From positions 297,328,058 through 297,392,057 of the forward strand of contig OY856409.1 in NCBI GenBank assembly GCA_963693085.1: DNA of 64,000 bases, read 5' to 3'. The translations under genes and the position numbers were made by a program. The notes beneath the pieces are model-generated. The model was not told where the DNA came from. It saw only the letters and a program-made list of their open reading frames with translations, and did no database searches. This document shows positions 49,626 through 61,076 of the stretch, piece by piece (the stretch's first letter is position 1; each line of letters begins with the position of its first letter). The stretch is from Alisma plantago-aquatica. Lineage: Eukaryota; Streptophyta; Magnoliopsida; Alismatales; Alismataceae.

Positions 49626-50898
49626 TTTACAGTCTTGCTAACTGGAACAGAATCCTGCTATGGGAACTGATGGAGCAGACAACATAGTGGGTTTCAGAAT
49701 AAAAGAAAGCAAGTTGAGGGTACACATACTGAATACAGACATGAGCCTATGCAACTACAGGAATATCTATAGACCCGTAATTTTCATGAATTACTAACAA
49801 TGAATTACTACAGGAATATCTGCATACTATTTTTTTTAAAGCAAATATCTACATACTAGATGCTGCACTGCAATTTAATAGTTCTAGACTCCGGAAACAC
49901 TATTTCTGAGGGCTGGCATGGGATAGCATTTTGGGACACTATTGGAAAAATCTACCAATGATCTCAACTCCACTCAGAAGGATTATGTGATCATAAAAGA
50001 CGAAGCCTATGGAATCCTAGAGTAGCAGCAGCAGCAGCTGTACATGAGGGAATCCGGAAGCAGAAGGCTGAATCTGATTCTGAAGTCGCCGTGGAGAAGT
50101 TAATCCAGAGCAGTGAAGTGCTACGGAGAGTGTCATGTCTCATCATTAGAGAACCAGTTCATGGATCAGAAGATGAAAAACTAACCCGCATCCAGCGAAA
50201 GGAAATCTGGTAAGGTAGCGGCCCAAGGAAGAATATATAGCTGAGGAAGCCAGAATTTTGGGGCCAGATCTCCCGTCTAGCAGAGGAGGTTGTAGACCCA
50301 TTAGTTCATGTGAAATCATAGCAGTGAAGGATGAGTTTACTCTATCTGGTCAACAAGAAGAAAAGTTGAGAAATCTGACATTATCTCGTCCAAGACAGAG
50401 CAGATGCAGATCTATGCAGTTAAGCTCCCTGCAATGAAACAAATCGGCATCGGAAAAAGCAGTTGATTAAGTTAAACTGGCGTATGGAACGTCATGAACA
50501 AGCATAAGCAATATTAAGCATGCATTATTCCTCAACCGCAACCGTGGGGCATGTATTTATAAAGTGGTCTCAAACAAATGGGTAGGGGTGAGACTGATAC
50601 ACACAAAGATATAAATATTGTGTGTAAGTTTTTTTGCCAAAGCCGACCACCAGGAGCCAAAATAGTTCTCCCAAATAGCACTCAAAGTCAAAGGTCATAT
50701 AGGTAGCAAAACGCTTTCGTGGTAATGAGCATGAACTTCATTGATGCTTAATATTGGCAGCAGCTGCACATGCTCTAAGGGTTGCATTATATTCTAGGTC
50801 TGACCGACTTTTAATTGAGCAACTACCTATTTAAAATTCTGACCTATAAATGAGTACGCTCTTAAAAAAAAAAAAGTAAGCCCTCCGATGAAACCAGT
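49626..50898. other. Unrecognised DNA with CAG run and A12 tract
   Basis: Mixed composition, short CAGCAGCAGCAG near 50024 and an A12 run at 50864-50875. No reading frame was recognised. Confidence 0.4.
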
Positions 50899-50998
50899 TG
50901 TTGAATAACAATATCACAAGGCCTTATTAGTTTTGTAAAGCCCAGCCCGTCGTGACCTACTGTCCGGGTTATCTAACATATCACAGACATGCACTGCC

Positions 50999-51005
50999 TA
51001 TATAT
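50999..51005 (+). promoter_or_regulatory. Putative LTR TATA box
   Basis: TATATAT about 100 bp into the probable LTR. Confidence 0.4.
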
Positions 51006-51309
51006 GTGTATAAGATGGACTATAACACTTCGAACACTTCGAACAATTCATTTTCGAACTTTCTTTCATTTGAATGAAACACTTCTCTCCCATCAGATCC
51101 TTGTTTTCATCTCTCGGTCGGTTGTCTTTGTCTAAGTTATGGCGACGACCTTCCCTTCTTTTGATTGACGTCTTCTACGTCCTCTACTATGATGTGCAAC
51201 TTGTCATCTTCTGCCTATTTCTCTTAAAACTTTCCAATTGTACGGGAATCGATATAGTGAATTTTGTTTCTCTGACATTCAAATAATTTTGATTATCTAT
51301 ACTGGAGGT

Positions 51310-52078
51310 AAATTTGTTAGCTCTTATGGAAAACAACCCCCTCAAGATGTTTACTGACGGAGGTGATCACGGCTCGAGAATATACCAATGCTTGACAAAG
51401 GTGGCATTACTGCAAATCTTGATTATGAACTCAAGATGAGAATAGATTGCCAAGTCAAGGGATGGATCATGCCTAACCAAAGAGGTACATGCTAGGAGTT
51501 GTTGTTAGACTTCCAACCTCTCGTTAGATATGCAAGGTTCTCGCTAAACATGGTGAATCTACTCAGTTCCATGGGTTTGAACAAGAAACAAACTTCATTG
51601 TAATCAGAAGGAAAATATGCTTGTTACTACTTATATTTGTGAGTTCAGACTCATAAGTGATCATATTCGTGCTATTGAGAAACCAATGGCTGATGATGAT
51701 AAGGTGTACTATTTGCTGTGTTCAAAAAGTGATTTGAATATTTCACATTGTTAATGTGTGCCCTCTCCCGCCTTCCTATGATGATGTTGTTTCTTTGATC
51801 AAGGATCATGATATGATCTATTCCTCTAAGGAGTGTATGTAAATACTAGTCTACCCTTTGTAGGGCAAAAGATTGCTAGCTATATGAATAGAGGAAACAT
51901 AAGAGGAAATTACGATCCCAAGAATTTCATAGATGCATCATTTGCATTCAACAATTATACTGGTCAATAAACAAGATATGGTGGACCTCTCTTTGGACTG
52001 CAGACCAGGTGGATATGGTGGTTCTTTCTCTTCTCAAGGGACATGGTTCAATATAAGTGTTGGACAACAATAAGTAAA
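51310..52078 (+). pseudogene. Copia gag, broken by an insertion
   Basis: Scattered frames fit copia gag. Near 51620-51720 a frame reads TYICEFRLISDHI and IEKPMADDDKVYYLL, the central helical part of the gag_2/UBN2-type domain. Near 51760-51830 another reads PSYDDVVSLIKDHD. Near 51880-52030 a glycine/asparagine/arginine-rich stretch follows. At 52043 VQYKCWTTISKC looks like a decayed zinc knuckle. The break at 52078 falls in or just after this knuckle. Several stops and frameshifts are present. It encodes nothing useful now. Family recognition is good, lineage not assigned; it differs from the gag at 14379-15232. Confidence 0.65.
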
Positions 52079-54216
52079 TGTAGGAAAATACAACATCAGA
52101 TAGACAGCGGAAACAAAAATTTTACTGACATATTTCCCATTAACCAGGAGATCGCATCAATAACTATACAAAGGGAAGGATGGTTTCATGAAGATATACC
52201 TGGTCCTGGAGCAAGTCCAACGATAATCCTCATCGATGTAGATGTGTACTCTGCCTTAGACGGTGGTTGTACAACTCCTGGTCGCACATGGACTCGTCTA
52301 ACTGCTCCTCCACGGAAAGCAAACTCGAACAACTACTGCAACAACTCCTCAAATCTCGCCACAGACTGCGAGTTGATGTTGCCCTCCTAGTAGCAGCCAA
52401 ATGACTCCTGCCTCTAGAGTAGTCCACACAGACCAACTAGAACTCATGTTGTCCTACTAGACTGGACATGAAGGATTTGTCTCTCCTGTTGGTGTACTAT
52501 TCACCAACATACTCTCCCAGAACAATGATCTTGAGTTGTTTCTCTTCTGTGACTATTCATCCCCAGTCGGGTAGGACATGCATGGGCTCTCTTGGTTACC
52601 ACAACCAGAGAGGACAACAATTGTCAAAGCAACTGATTCTCAATTATATGTGTAGTAGTTGTGCTCTGGGAAGCCCCCAATACCCCTCTATATATGGAGG
52701 GGTTAGGGTTCCCAGTCCCCAGCCAATGCGGGACTAAAACGGGAGTGGAAAGGACTGGAAGATCTTGAATTTTCTCAACAATTCTGAAAGTTTTGCAACC
52801 TATATGCACTGAAATGGTCATCTTGCCCAGCGAGACGGTCATCTCGCACGTAAGCCGGTCATTTCGCTAAGTGAAACAGTGATTTCACACTTTCTAGTTT
52901 TGCACATATGTCATCAATTCGATTCCAATTAGTACTCAACTTGACGTTAGCACCAATCCTTGATGCAATCGAATTGCACCCACGAGATGGCCATTTTGCA
53001 CAAGCAATACAGGCATCTCACAGGCTAGTTCAGGCAAAATTCCAATCAATGTACAATACAATCAGCCTGACACTCCAAACAACAGTCTCAACACTTGAAC
53101 TGATCATTTGGCAGTCTAGTCAGTTGATCCATTGTGTGAATTGAAATACCTAAACACTTTAATAATCATTTCAATTATCATACAAGATCAAACTCCTCTT
53201 CTAGATGAGTTCCTATGTGTGTGACCCTATAGGTTCCATATCACGTTGGCAGTAAATGACCATAACTAGCTTATGACATCACAAGCAATGAGTGGTACCT
53301 AGTCGCACATCGTTGCTACCCAAGTGAATGGAAAGTTGGCAAGAAACTTCAACCTACAATATGTGTATGGAGTTATAGTGTTTGTATAGTTCCTTTATCA
53401 CTGATATCTAGATTGAACTAGAGGCATGGAGTAGTCATCCTCATTATTATTCAATCTTGTTCCTTGAATCCAATCAGACTGCATGAGATATATGTAAGCT
53501 CAATATCACATATTGACTCACATGCGTATGGCCATACTTTTCTCAGTCTCGCTAATCAAGAGGCCTTGCATATCATACTCCTGTCAGAGGGACAAATCCC
53601 ATATCTATCACTCACAGTCAGTCCCCATGTGTCAAAGTCACCCAATCATCACCTTATAACAACCCATGCTTCAAGACTGTGTTTGATGATGTCAAAGTGT
53701 ACCCAAAGACATGTGATGAGTGCAGTAGTGATTTCAAGTCTAAGAACCACAACCACCGCCATCACTATGAGAGATGACTATGACTTCCATGATGATGGCT
53801 TCCATGTGTTAGTCTCACGGTGGGTCTGTCTGATACATTGTTCTCTACATGTATCTGTGTGCTTGGTTTGATATTGCCATATCATGACTAATGTGATTTA
53901 GTCATCAACCAACTCACACTCTGATCTTATGTGTTATTGTTGTCTATAAACCTTCCATAATAACAACCAATCAGAGACATAATGAGAATATGTATATGTA
54001 CTCTTAACATCTATATGATATCATCCATAAGGATAGTAACTTAAACACATATGTCATTGAGTAATATAATTCTCTAGACTTTTATTATGTTATTCATTAT
54101 CTCATAACTGAATATACAAAATAAATTGGAAGCTTGCCTTTATTATTATCAAATTAGGTATCTAATGCCATATCTCAATCATCATATGATTGGCTCTCTG
54201 GGCATATATACCAACA
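52079..54216 (-). repeat. Copia LTR (left)
   Basis: 2138 bp. The start is placed at TGTAGGAAAATACAACATC because the preceding bases still read as gag; a TGTTGG at 52058 is an alternative. It shares the AGCGGAAACAAAAATTTT, AGGAAGGATGGTTT-like and TCACGTTGGCAGT landmarks with the 9746 family. Confidence 0.82.
52689..52695 (-). promoter_or_regulatory. TATA box in left copia LTR
   Basis: The minus strand reads ATATATA, between CCCCTC and GGAGGGG landmarks as in the sister LTRs. Confidence 0.5.
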
Positions 54217-54228
54217 TACTCCCACTTG
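54217..54228 (-). promoter_or_regulatory. Polypurine tract
   Basis: CAAGTGGGAGTA on the minus strand, directly before the LTR. Confidence 0.65.
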
Positions 54229-57110
54229 CACTTAGAGAAAATCACCCACATATCTTATCTCGAGTGACCTAGCATGACCATCATGCTTCTGCTCCACAAG
54301 TGCTTTTATAGCGGGTTTAGCAACGTTTGCTTTAAGTTGGATTTTGCAATTTTCTCATCTCTTTGCTGTTCAATTACTCATATGAGATGGAAGTGCCGTA
54401 GTATGGTATCTAAGATTCTCAACCTAACCAGTAGCTCCATTGTTGTCATTAGCATTTCTACTGTGTCAGCAACGGTTGGAACCTCACACATGTTCACCCA
54501 TATAAACTTATTGATCCATACAATATCCTTTGATGTTCTCATAACACAGAGATACTCGGCTTCTCTTGTAGATTTGAACAACTGTCATTAGCTCAGAACC
54601 CTTTCTAGCTTACAATTCTCATTTAATGTCAAACATAGATTGTGATTATTTTTTCAGTTCAGAAGCTTGTATCGGTGTAACTCTGTACACCCAACTCTTC
54701 CTTATTACCATAACCAAGGAACCAATCCTTTAAGTGCTTCACAAGCAGTTAAGGATGTTCTTTGTGTTAGTACAATGACTCTCAATGGTTTCTAACGTAT
54801 ACCATCTCATCATGTCCAATACACAGGATATTGCTAGGCATGTATATATATATCTCTTCTCATCATGTCAATACATATGAGTTGATTGGATATCCTCTCA
54901 TCATGTCCAATACATACGAGATAACAAGATATCTTCTCATCATGTCCAATACATATGAGATAACAAGATAAGTACATACTATTGCAAGATATATCCAATT
55001 GTAGATGCATATGTCATCTATCCATGTGTTTCTATTCTTCATAAGAATTGGGACACAAGGCTCCTAAGAGACTAACTCCATGGAACATGGACATATTTTC
55101 TTTAACTAAGTCTTGGATGCCAAACCCTTCAACATCTTACTAATGTATGTGCTCTTATTTAGGTCAAGAAGCTTTCCAGATTTATCTATATAGACCTCGA
55201 TCCCTATCATATAGGATGCTTTGCGTAAACCCTTCATATAGAAGGTACTTTCCTTGCCAAGTTTTAATATTTGCATGATAATGACGTCATTCCCCATCAT
55301 TATGTGGAATATTAATATGCTCCCACTAAATCTTTTGTAATCACAGATTCCATCTTCATTCTGACTCAAGTCAAACCCTTTGTCTATCTTGTCAAATAGA
55401 AGATTCCAGCCCTGAGATGCTTGCTTCGATCCACTGATTGAGTTTTGTAGCTTATAGACTTTATTTGCATTAATGGATTTTTAAAACCATTAGGCCATGT
55501 CACATATACATCCTCTTGATTATTCCAATTAAGGAATGTAGTTTTAACATCCATATGCCAAATCTCATAGTCGTCCTAAGCTTCAAAAACAAGCATGATC
55601 CAGATGGATTTAACCATGGTAACTGGTGAAAGACTTCATCATGTTCAACATCTTATCTAGTTTGAAACTCTTTGTAGCCAATTTACCTTTCCATGTTGTT
55701 CTTACAAAACCCAAATGCACCCTATGGGTTTTATCCCTTTATGTGTATCCAACGAGATCATACCTTGTTGGTGTACATGGAGTCCATCGTTGATCTCATG
55801 GCCTCAAGCCATTTCTCATATTTTGATTCCTCAATAGTTTTTAGGTAGGTTGTTGACTCATCTCTATGATCAACTCGCCACCTTTTGAGTTATAAGATAT
55901 CATAATCTTTCAAATTTAAGGCGTGTTCTACTATATCTATGAGCTTGATGTTTACATAAGGAACTTGAGATTTCACAACAAGTTGTGACTCTCCATGTTC
56001 CTACCATACCTCTTTAGGTTCAATGTTTTCTTATTTGTCTCAAACATTTTGAGTTCTACTTTTAATCCCACTGATTCCTTTGGAACTAATTTCCATGTAG
56101 GAATCCATCCATCCTAACAACAAACACTTTGTTGTCGAGTTGGAATATAAGTAGTATCCAACAAGATAACATTTATGTGATTTTGTGGACAAAGCTTTTA
56201 AGAAACAAATTTCTTATATAAGCCTTCAATCCTAATCACTATAAAAAACTCATCGGGACATTTCCCATGCCATATCTCAGATGGTGTCTTTTAAACCAAT
56301 TTACATGGTACATTGTTTTAGTGTAAAGTATGTGCCAAAAAGAAATTGTAAGATTAGCTAGATTTTATTGATAATCTCAGCATGACTTAACATGGTGTGA
56401 CACCTTCATTTTGACACATCAATATGTTTCAGGTCCTCAAACTCTTGGTTGAAAATATTTCAACATTGATCAAATCAATGTATCTTAATACTTTTACCAA
56501 TTTTATGATCTCCTTGAACACTTCAAGAGATCCAAACTTGTATTTCACTAAATACAAATTTCAATATCTACTGATCACATCAGTAAATATGATGAGGTTC
56601 TTGTAACTGCCTTTAACATTCTTTCCAAAAGGTCTATGTACATCGGTATGTATTAGTCCTAATGGAATAGTCGATTTCCCACTACTATTAGTGAAGATGC
56701 TTTTGTCATATTGCACAACAAATAAGATATGCATGTCTCTATTGGTTCAATAACCAAAAGAGTCTAGATAACCATCATATGGATTCTAGAAAGGCATTTC
56801 TCATTTATACGCTTTAAATGACAATGCTATAGGTATTCAATGTTTGAGTCATCAAGTCATTCAATATATGTGTCATACACATTTGTCATTACAACTATCA
56901 AATATAACTTATGAGACAGGGAATCACCATAAAATATCATATCTTTTAAAATGAAACATAATGTTCTTGTCATACAAGACATATGATGTTTTTATCAATG
57001 GCAAGTACATAATAGAACTTCACTAATTCTATTATGTGCCCATGAATGACAAATCCCAACTGTGAAGGCAACAACCCTTGATTTGCATAGTTCTAGCTTA
57101 CTTCTTTTTA
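54229..57110 (-). pseudogene. Copia pol pseudogene (integrase, RT, RNase H)
   Basis: Read on the minus strand, integrase remnants come first. Near 56690-56500 a frame has LIHTDVHRPFG and NLIIFTDVISRY, fitting the catalytic-core pattern around two aspartates. Near 56290-56240 TPSEIWHGKCPDE fits the TP-E-W-GKKP motif. An open stretch (55369-55106) contains YMIGIEVYIDKSGKL, the end of reverse transcriptase. A frame near 54690-54650 reads GYTDTSF, the start of RNase H, and 54581-54378 reads STREAEY and later LRHFHLI, the end of RNase H. Stops and frameshifts are numerous, and the catalytic YVDD box of RT was not found. This is the best-kept pol of the family in the window. Confidence 0.8.
54797..54972. 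repeat. Degenerate minisatellite inside pol remnant
   Basis: Four copies of CTCATCATGTCCAATACATA(T/C)GAG-like words at 37-56 bp spacing; the last two units are near-identical at 39 bp. Sister copies (12570-12680 and 61650-61780) have similar words, fewer and more diverged. Confidence 0.7.
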
Positions 57111-57882
57111 GGTCCTAAAGTGGAGATCTCTATCTCTATCTTCTTCCTGAGATCCTCTTTGAAGAGGATAATTCCTTTCCAATGTCCAAACAAGTGACAA
57201 TGGTGGCACTTTATTCTTTAAGTGAAAAGGACAAATTCCTTTTACACTTACCCTTCTCCATATATTGAGTGCATAAGAGTTAGACTTTAGCTTAGCCTCA
57301 AAACACTTCTTGGCCTTGTCTTTTCCCTAGGACTCAATTCTGCTGATCGTCATCATGGATTTGTTCTTCTTCTTCCTTGCTTTCTCATCAACATGCCAAG
57401 CATTCGATAAACTGACTATATGATTCATGCAACACTTGCATAATCATATTCATGGTCAACTCTTGACCTAAGAGATTCCCAGTCATTCCATATATCCAAT
57501 CATATTAAGCATATGGGGTTCTACTAGAACTCCCTTTGTCAGCTTGCACTCAAATTATACCTTGTTTGCTTTACATGATTCTTAAGACGTGTTACCATCT
57601 CCAAAATGTCTATGTATTCATGTTGTTCATGCAACTCATAGTTCATACAACATAGCATTAGGTATTCAAATGTCTATGGCATCATTGTCATACTTCCATT
57701 AGGCATCCACTTAGCCTTAGGCACATTTGAAGTGGGTTCCTATGGCATCGATCTATCAAGGACATAGAGCTTTCCCTCATAGATGAGAACATTTCTCAAA
57801 GTCCTTAACCAATTGTGGAACTTTATCCCATTTTGTCCTTTTCAAGGACTAATCACAATTTGAATGTGTTTGTGTTTGACAT
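57111..57882 (-). pseudogene. Copia gag pseudogene
   Basis: Start chosen at the ATG at 57882, by alignment to the gag start at 15232. VLEKDK follows soon after a stop. Landmarks along the stretch match the 14379-15232 gag, and the zinc knuckle region is at about 57165-57215 (with CHHCH-like text on the minus strand). It has more stops and small deletions than the gag at 14379. Confidence 0.7.
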
Positions 57883-58927
57883 TTGATTCTAAAAATAAAT
57901 ATTGCAACTTTTTGAAATATTTTTGATTTGGTTTGATTTGATAATTTGGAAGATATTAATTAGGTCTTTAATTAACTATTGTTCCCACTATTTTATTCAA
58001 ACTGATAGCCCTCAATATCAATTCAGAATATTACAACGTACATTATTCTAGTGGGCCAAGATCCATATTTCATCAAGTCATGATTCACTTTTGCCGATTG
58101 CCCACAACCTGACTATTTAGGTTGGCCATCATGTCAATTGCATCGTATGCAACTCTTAGATAGATGATATGTGCAACTCCTTTCCATAATCATTTGCATG
58201 CTTCTGGGCTTGGGCTCTCCAAGTCACTAGTTAAGCCTGACCCAATAGCTAACACGATAGATACACACCATGCTTTATGAAAATCTACATATCTACCATC
58301 ACACTTCTATGAGATAGATGACACACAATGCTTTGTGCAAATCTACGCTTGGTCGATCAAGTTTTTCATGTGTATTGCTAATGGAAGGCATCTGAGACAA
58401 TATTTTAAGTTGAGGGAGTTTGTTTGTATAAATACATATACTTTATCCAATCACCACATATATAATACATATCATATACATTATATAACCACATATGAGA
58501 ACATATAATAAATAAAACACCCAAGTGATGGTTATGTCCATACTAACATAATTCCTTGGAGCCCCAAGAAATTACTACCACCTATGGTCCACATCATATG
58601 CAACCTGTTGTTGGTGAAGATCCATGCTCGAACCAATATGGGTTGATTGGTTCAACTCTTGAACCGATCGACTCACCTCCTGGTCACTTGGTTGGGCTCT
58701 TCTGAAATGGTCATCTGGTTCTCAGGTCCAAGTAGTGTCTGGACTCCTCCGTCCGGTCAGTTGCGCTACCAGTCGATCGGTTTGTCCTCATGTTGTCTGG
58801 ACTCCTTGATCCTCCAGTCGAACAGGTCATCCCATGAGCTGCTCATTTTATCTTTATATGGATCATAATCTCACTTCAAAACATAAATTAAAACTATCCT
58901 ATTTCTTATTACATTATATATGGGGTA
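57883..58927 (-). other. Copia leader, primer-binding site missing
   Basis: Parts align with 15233-16260 of the inner copia (for example the CTATCCTATTT landmark at 58892 and 16237). The roughly 370 bp after that landmark, including the primer-binding site, are absent: the text goes directly to the LTR at 58928. Confidence 0.65.
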
Positions 58928-61064
58928 TGTTGGGTTTTACATGGTCGGAGTAGGCAGCAGAAACAAATTTTTTACTTGATCATAAACCCATAGCCAGCAG
59001 ATCACATCAACATCTATGTAATGGGAAGGATGGTTTTAGCGAGATATACCTAGTCCTGAGGCTTTCTCAGCAACAATACCTCGCAACAAGTGTGGTCTTC
59101 AACCACCTGTCTTCAATGGCATTTGTGTAGCCCTGGTTTTGACCCGGACTATAGTTGACTGTCATCCTCCTGCGTGGCAGAAGTCTCCCACCTCTATAGA
59201 TAGTCCACACGGACTACCGAGAATTCTAGTCATCCTGAAGAACAGACTAAAAGGAGTTGTCCCCTTCTGTCAGTGTACTAGTCACCGTCACACTCTCCCA
59301 CAACTAGTTACTTTTCTACAGTTGTCTTTCCCTCGTTGTTCCTCCCTAGACGGGTAGAACTTGCTTGGGCTCTCTCGATTACCACAACCAGAGAGGACAA
59401 CAACTTTACAAAGCAAATGATGTTTTGAGTTGTCTCTGGAGAAGCCTCGTGTACCCCTCTATTTATAGTAGAGGGTGGGGTCAGGGTTCCCAGTCTGTGC
59501 AGGAGTAGAAGGGTCTAGAATTTCCATGAACAATTTGCACTGCGGCAGGAGAACCGGTCATTTCATACATGAAATAGCTGTTTTAAAAGGTGAGCTGATC
59601 GGTTCACTTGTGAACCAGTCAGTTGGGAGTGTGAATTGGTCGGTTCACTTCCCAGACTTGCCCATAATTAACTTTCCTTATTCATTTCTAATTAACACAA
59701 ATATTAATTCTTGTCCCAATTAAATTGGACAAGTGAAATGAAAAAACCTTTTTCTCACAAATCGGGAAAATCCAATAGTGCTCGTTTGGACAAATGAACC
59801 GATTGGTTCACCAGAGTGAACCGGTCATCTCACTGACCATGAGCTGATCGGTTCACCCAGTGAACCAGTCGGTTGGTGGTCCAGATTGTGTAGAATACAA
59901 TCAATTTAGTTCTCAATCAATCTGACATTCAAATCAGTTGATTCAACACTTGAACTTTATGATTCTAAGTCAAGTCTATTGATTGAATGTTTGATTGAGT
60001 ACCTAACACTTTAGTAATCAACCCAAACATCATTCATGGATAAACTCCTCTTCCAGGTCAATCCTTTGTGTGTGACCCTATACGTCCCATTTCACATTGA
60101 CAGTGAATGTCCATAACTAGCTTATGACATCACAAGCAAAGAGTGGTACCTAGTCGTACATCATTGCTACCCAAGTGAAAAGGAAAGTTGGAGAACAACT
60201 TTCAATCCTACAGTCTGTGATTGGTGTTCTAGTGAATGTATAATTCCTTTATCTCTGATATCATGAACGAACTCAAGGCATGGAGTTGTCATCCTTTCAA
60301 CGTTCCTTCATGTTTCTTGAACTAGAACAGACTGTCTAAGATATGTGTGACATAAATATCATATATTGATTCACATGTGCATGCACATGCCTTTCACAGT
60401 CTCACTTATCAAGTGGCCTGGACATCATACTCCCTTAGGAGGGACAAATCCCATATCTATCACTCACAGTCTATCTCATGCGTCAAATCCACCCAATCAT
60501 CACCGTTAAAACAACCCATGTTTCAAGACTGCGTTTGATGATGTCAAAGTGTATCCAATCACATTCGATGAGTGTAGTGATTTTAGGTCTAAGAATCACA
60601 ATCACCACCATCACTATGAGAGATGACTCTGACTACCATGTCATGGTTCTATGTGTCACTCTCATGACGGGTCTATCTGATACAGTGTTCTCTAACACGT
60701 ATCTATGTGCTTGGTTTGATATCATATATCATGACCAATGAGACACTGTCATCAACCAACACACACTCTAGTCTTGATGTGTCATTGTTGTCTATCAACC
60801 TTCCACAATGATAGCTGACTAGGGACATAACAAAAATGTACATACTCTTAGCATTCATATGATCTCATTGTCCAGGTCCTCAACCTGAAGACATACGTCA
60901 TTGAGTATTGTCATTCTTTAGACATTCATTCTGCTCCATCATTTATCTCATAATCAATTGAGCTAGAATAAATTGGAAGCTTGCCTTTGATATTTATCAA
61001 ATCAATCAGAACACATGCCAATCCAATCATCATATGATTGGATCTCTGGGCATACATACCAACA
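58928..61064 (-). repeat. Copia LTR (middle, shared)
   Basis: 2137 bp, TGTTGGGTTTTACATGG...CATACCAACA. TATA box at 59460-59467 and CGGTT-type motifs at 59545-59650 and 59790-59880. Confidence 0.88.
59460..59467 (-). promoter_or_regulatory. TATA box in middle copia LTR
   Basis: TATAAATA on the minus strand between CCCCTC and GTAGAGGG landmarks. Confidence 0.55.
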
Positions 61065-61076
61065 GACTCCCACTTG
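61065..61076 (-). promoter_or_regulatory. Polypurine tract of the right copy
   Basis: CAAGTGGGAGTC, identical to 11993-12004. Confidence 0.7.

Larger units (their letters stand above)
50899..52078 (+). mobile_element. Plus-strand copia element, 5' end only
   Basis: A probable LTR (about 50899-51281) is followed by a decayed gag and then stops abruptly at 52078, where minus-strand copia DNA begins. The LTR edges are uncertain and no clear primer-binding site was found. The rest of this element should lie right of the window if the insertion is simple. Confidence 0.55.

Noticed and set aside
52058..52063. TGTTGG at 52058 as the LTR start
   Set aside because: The sequence after it still reads as gag zinc-knuckle text, and alignment with sister LTRs is better from TGTAGG at 52079. 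It is kept as an alternative.
54274..54591. 105-codon plus-strand frame
   Set aside because: It is the antisense shadow of the RNase H remnant on the minus strand.
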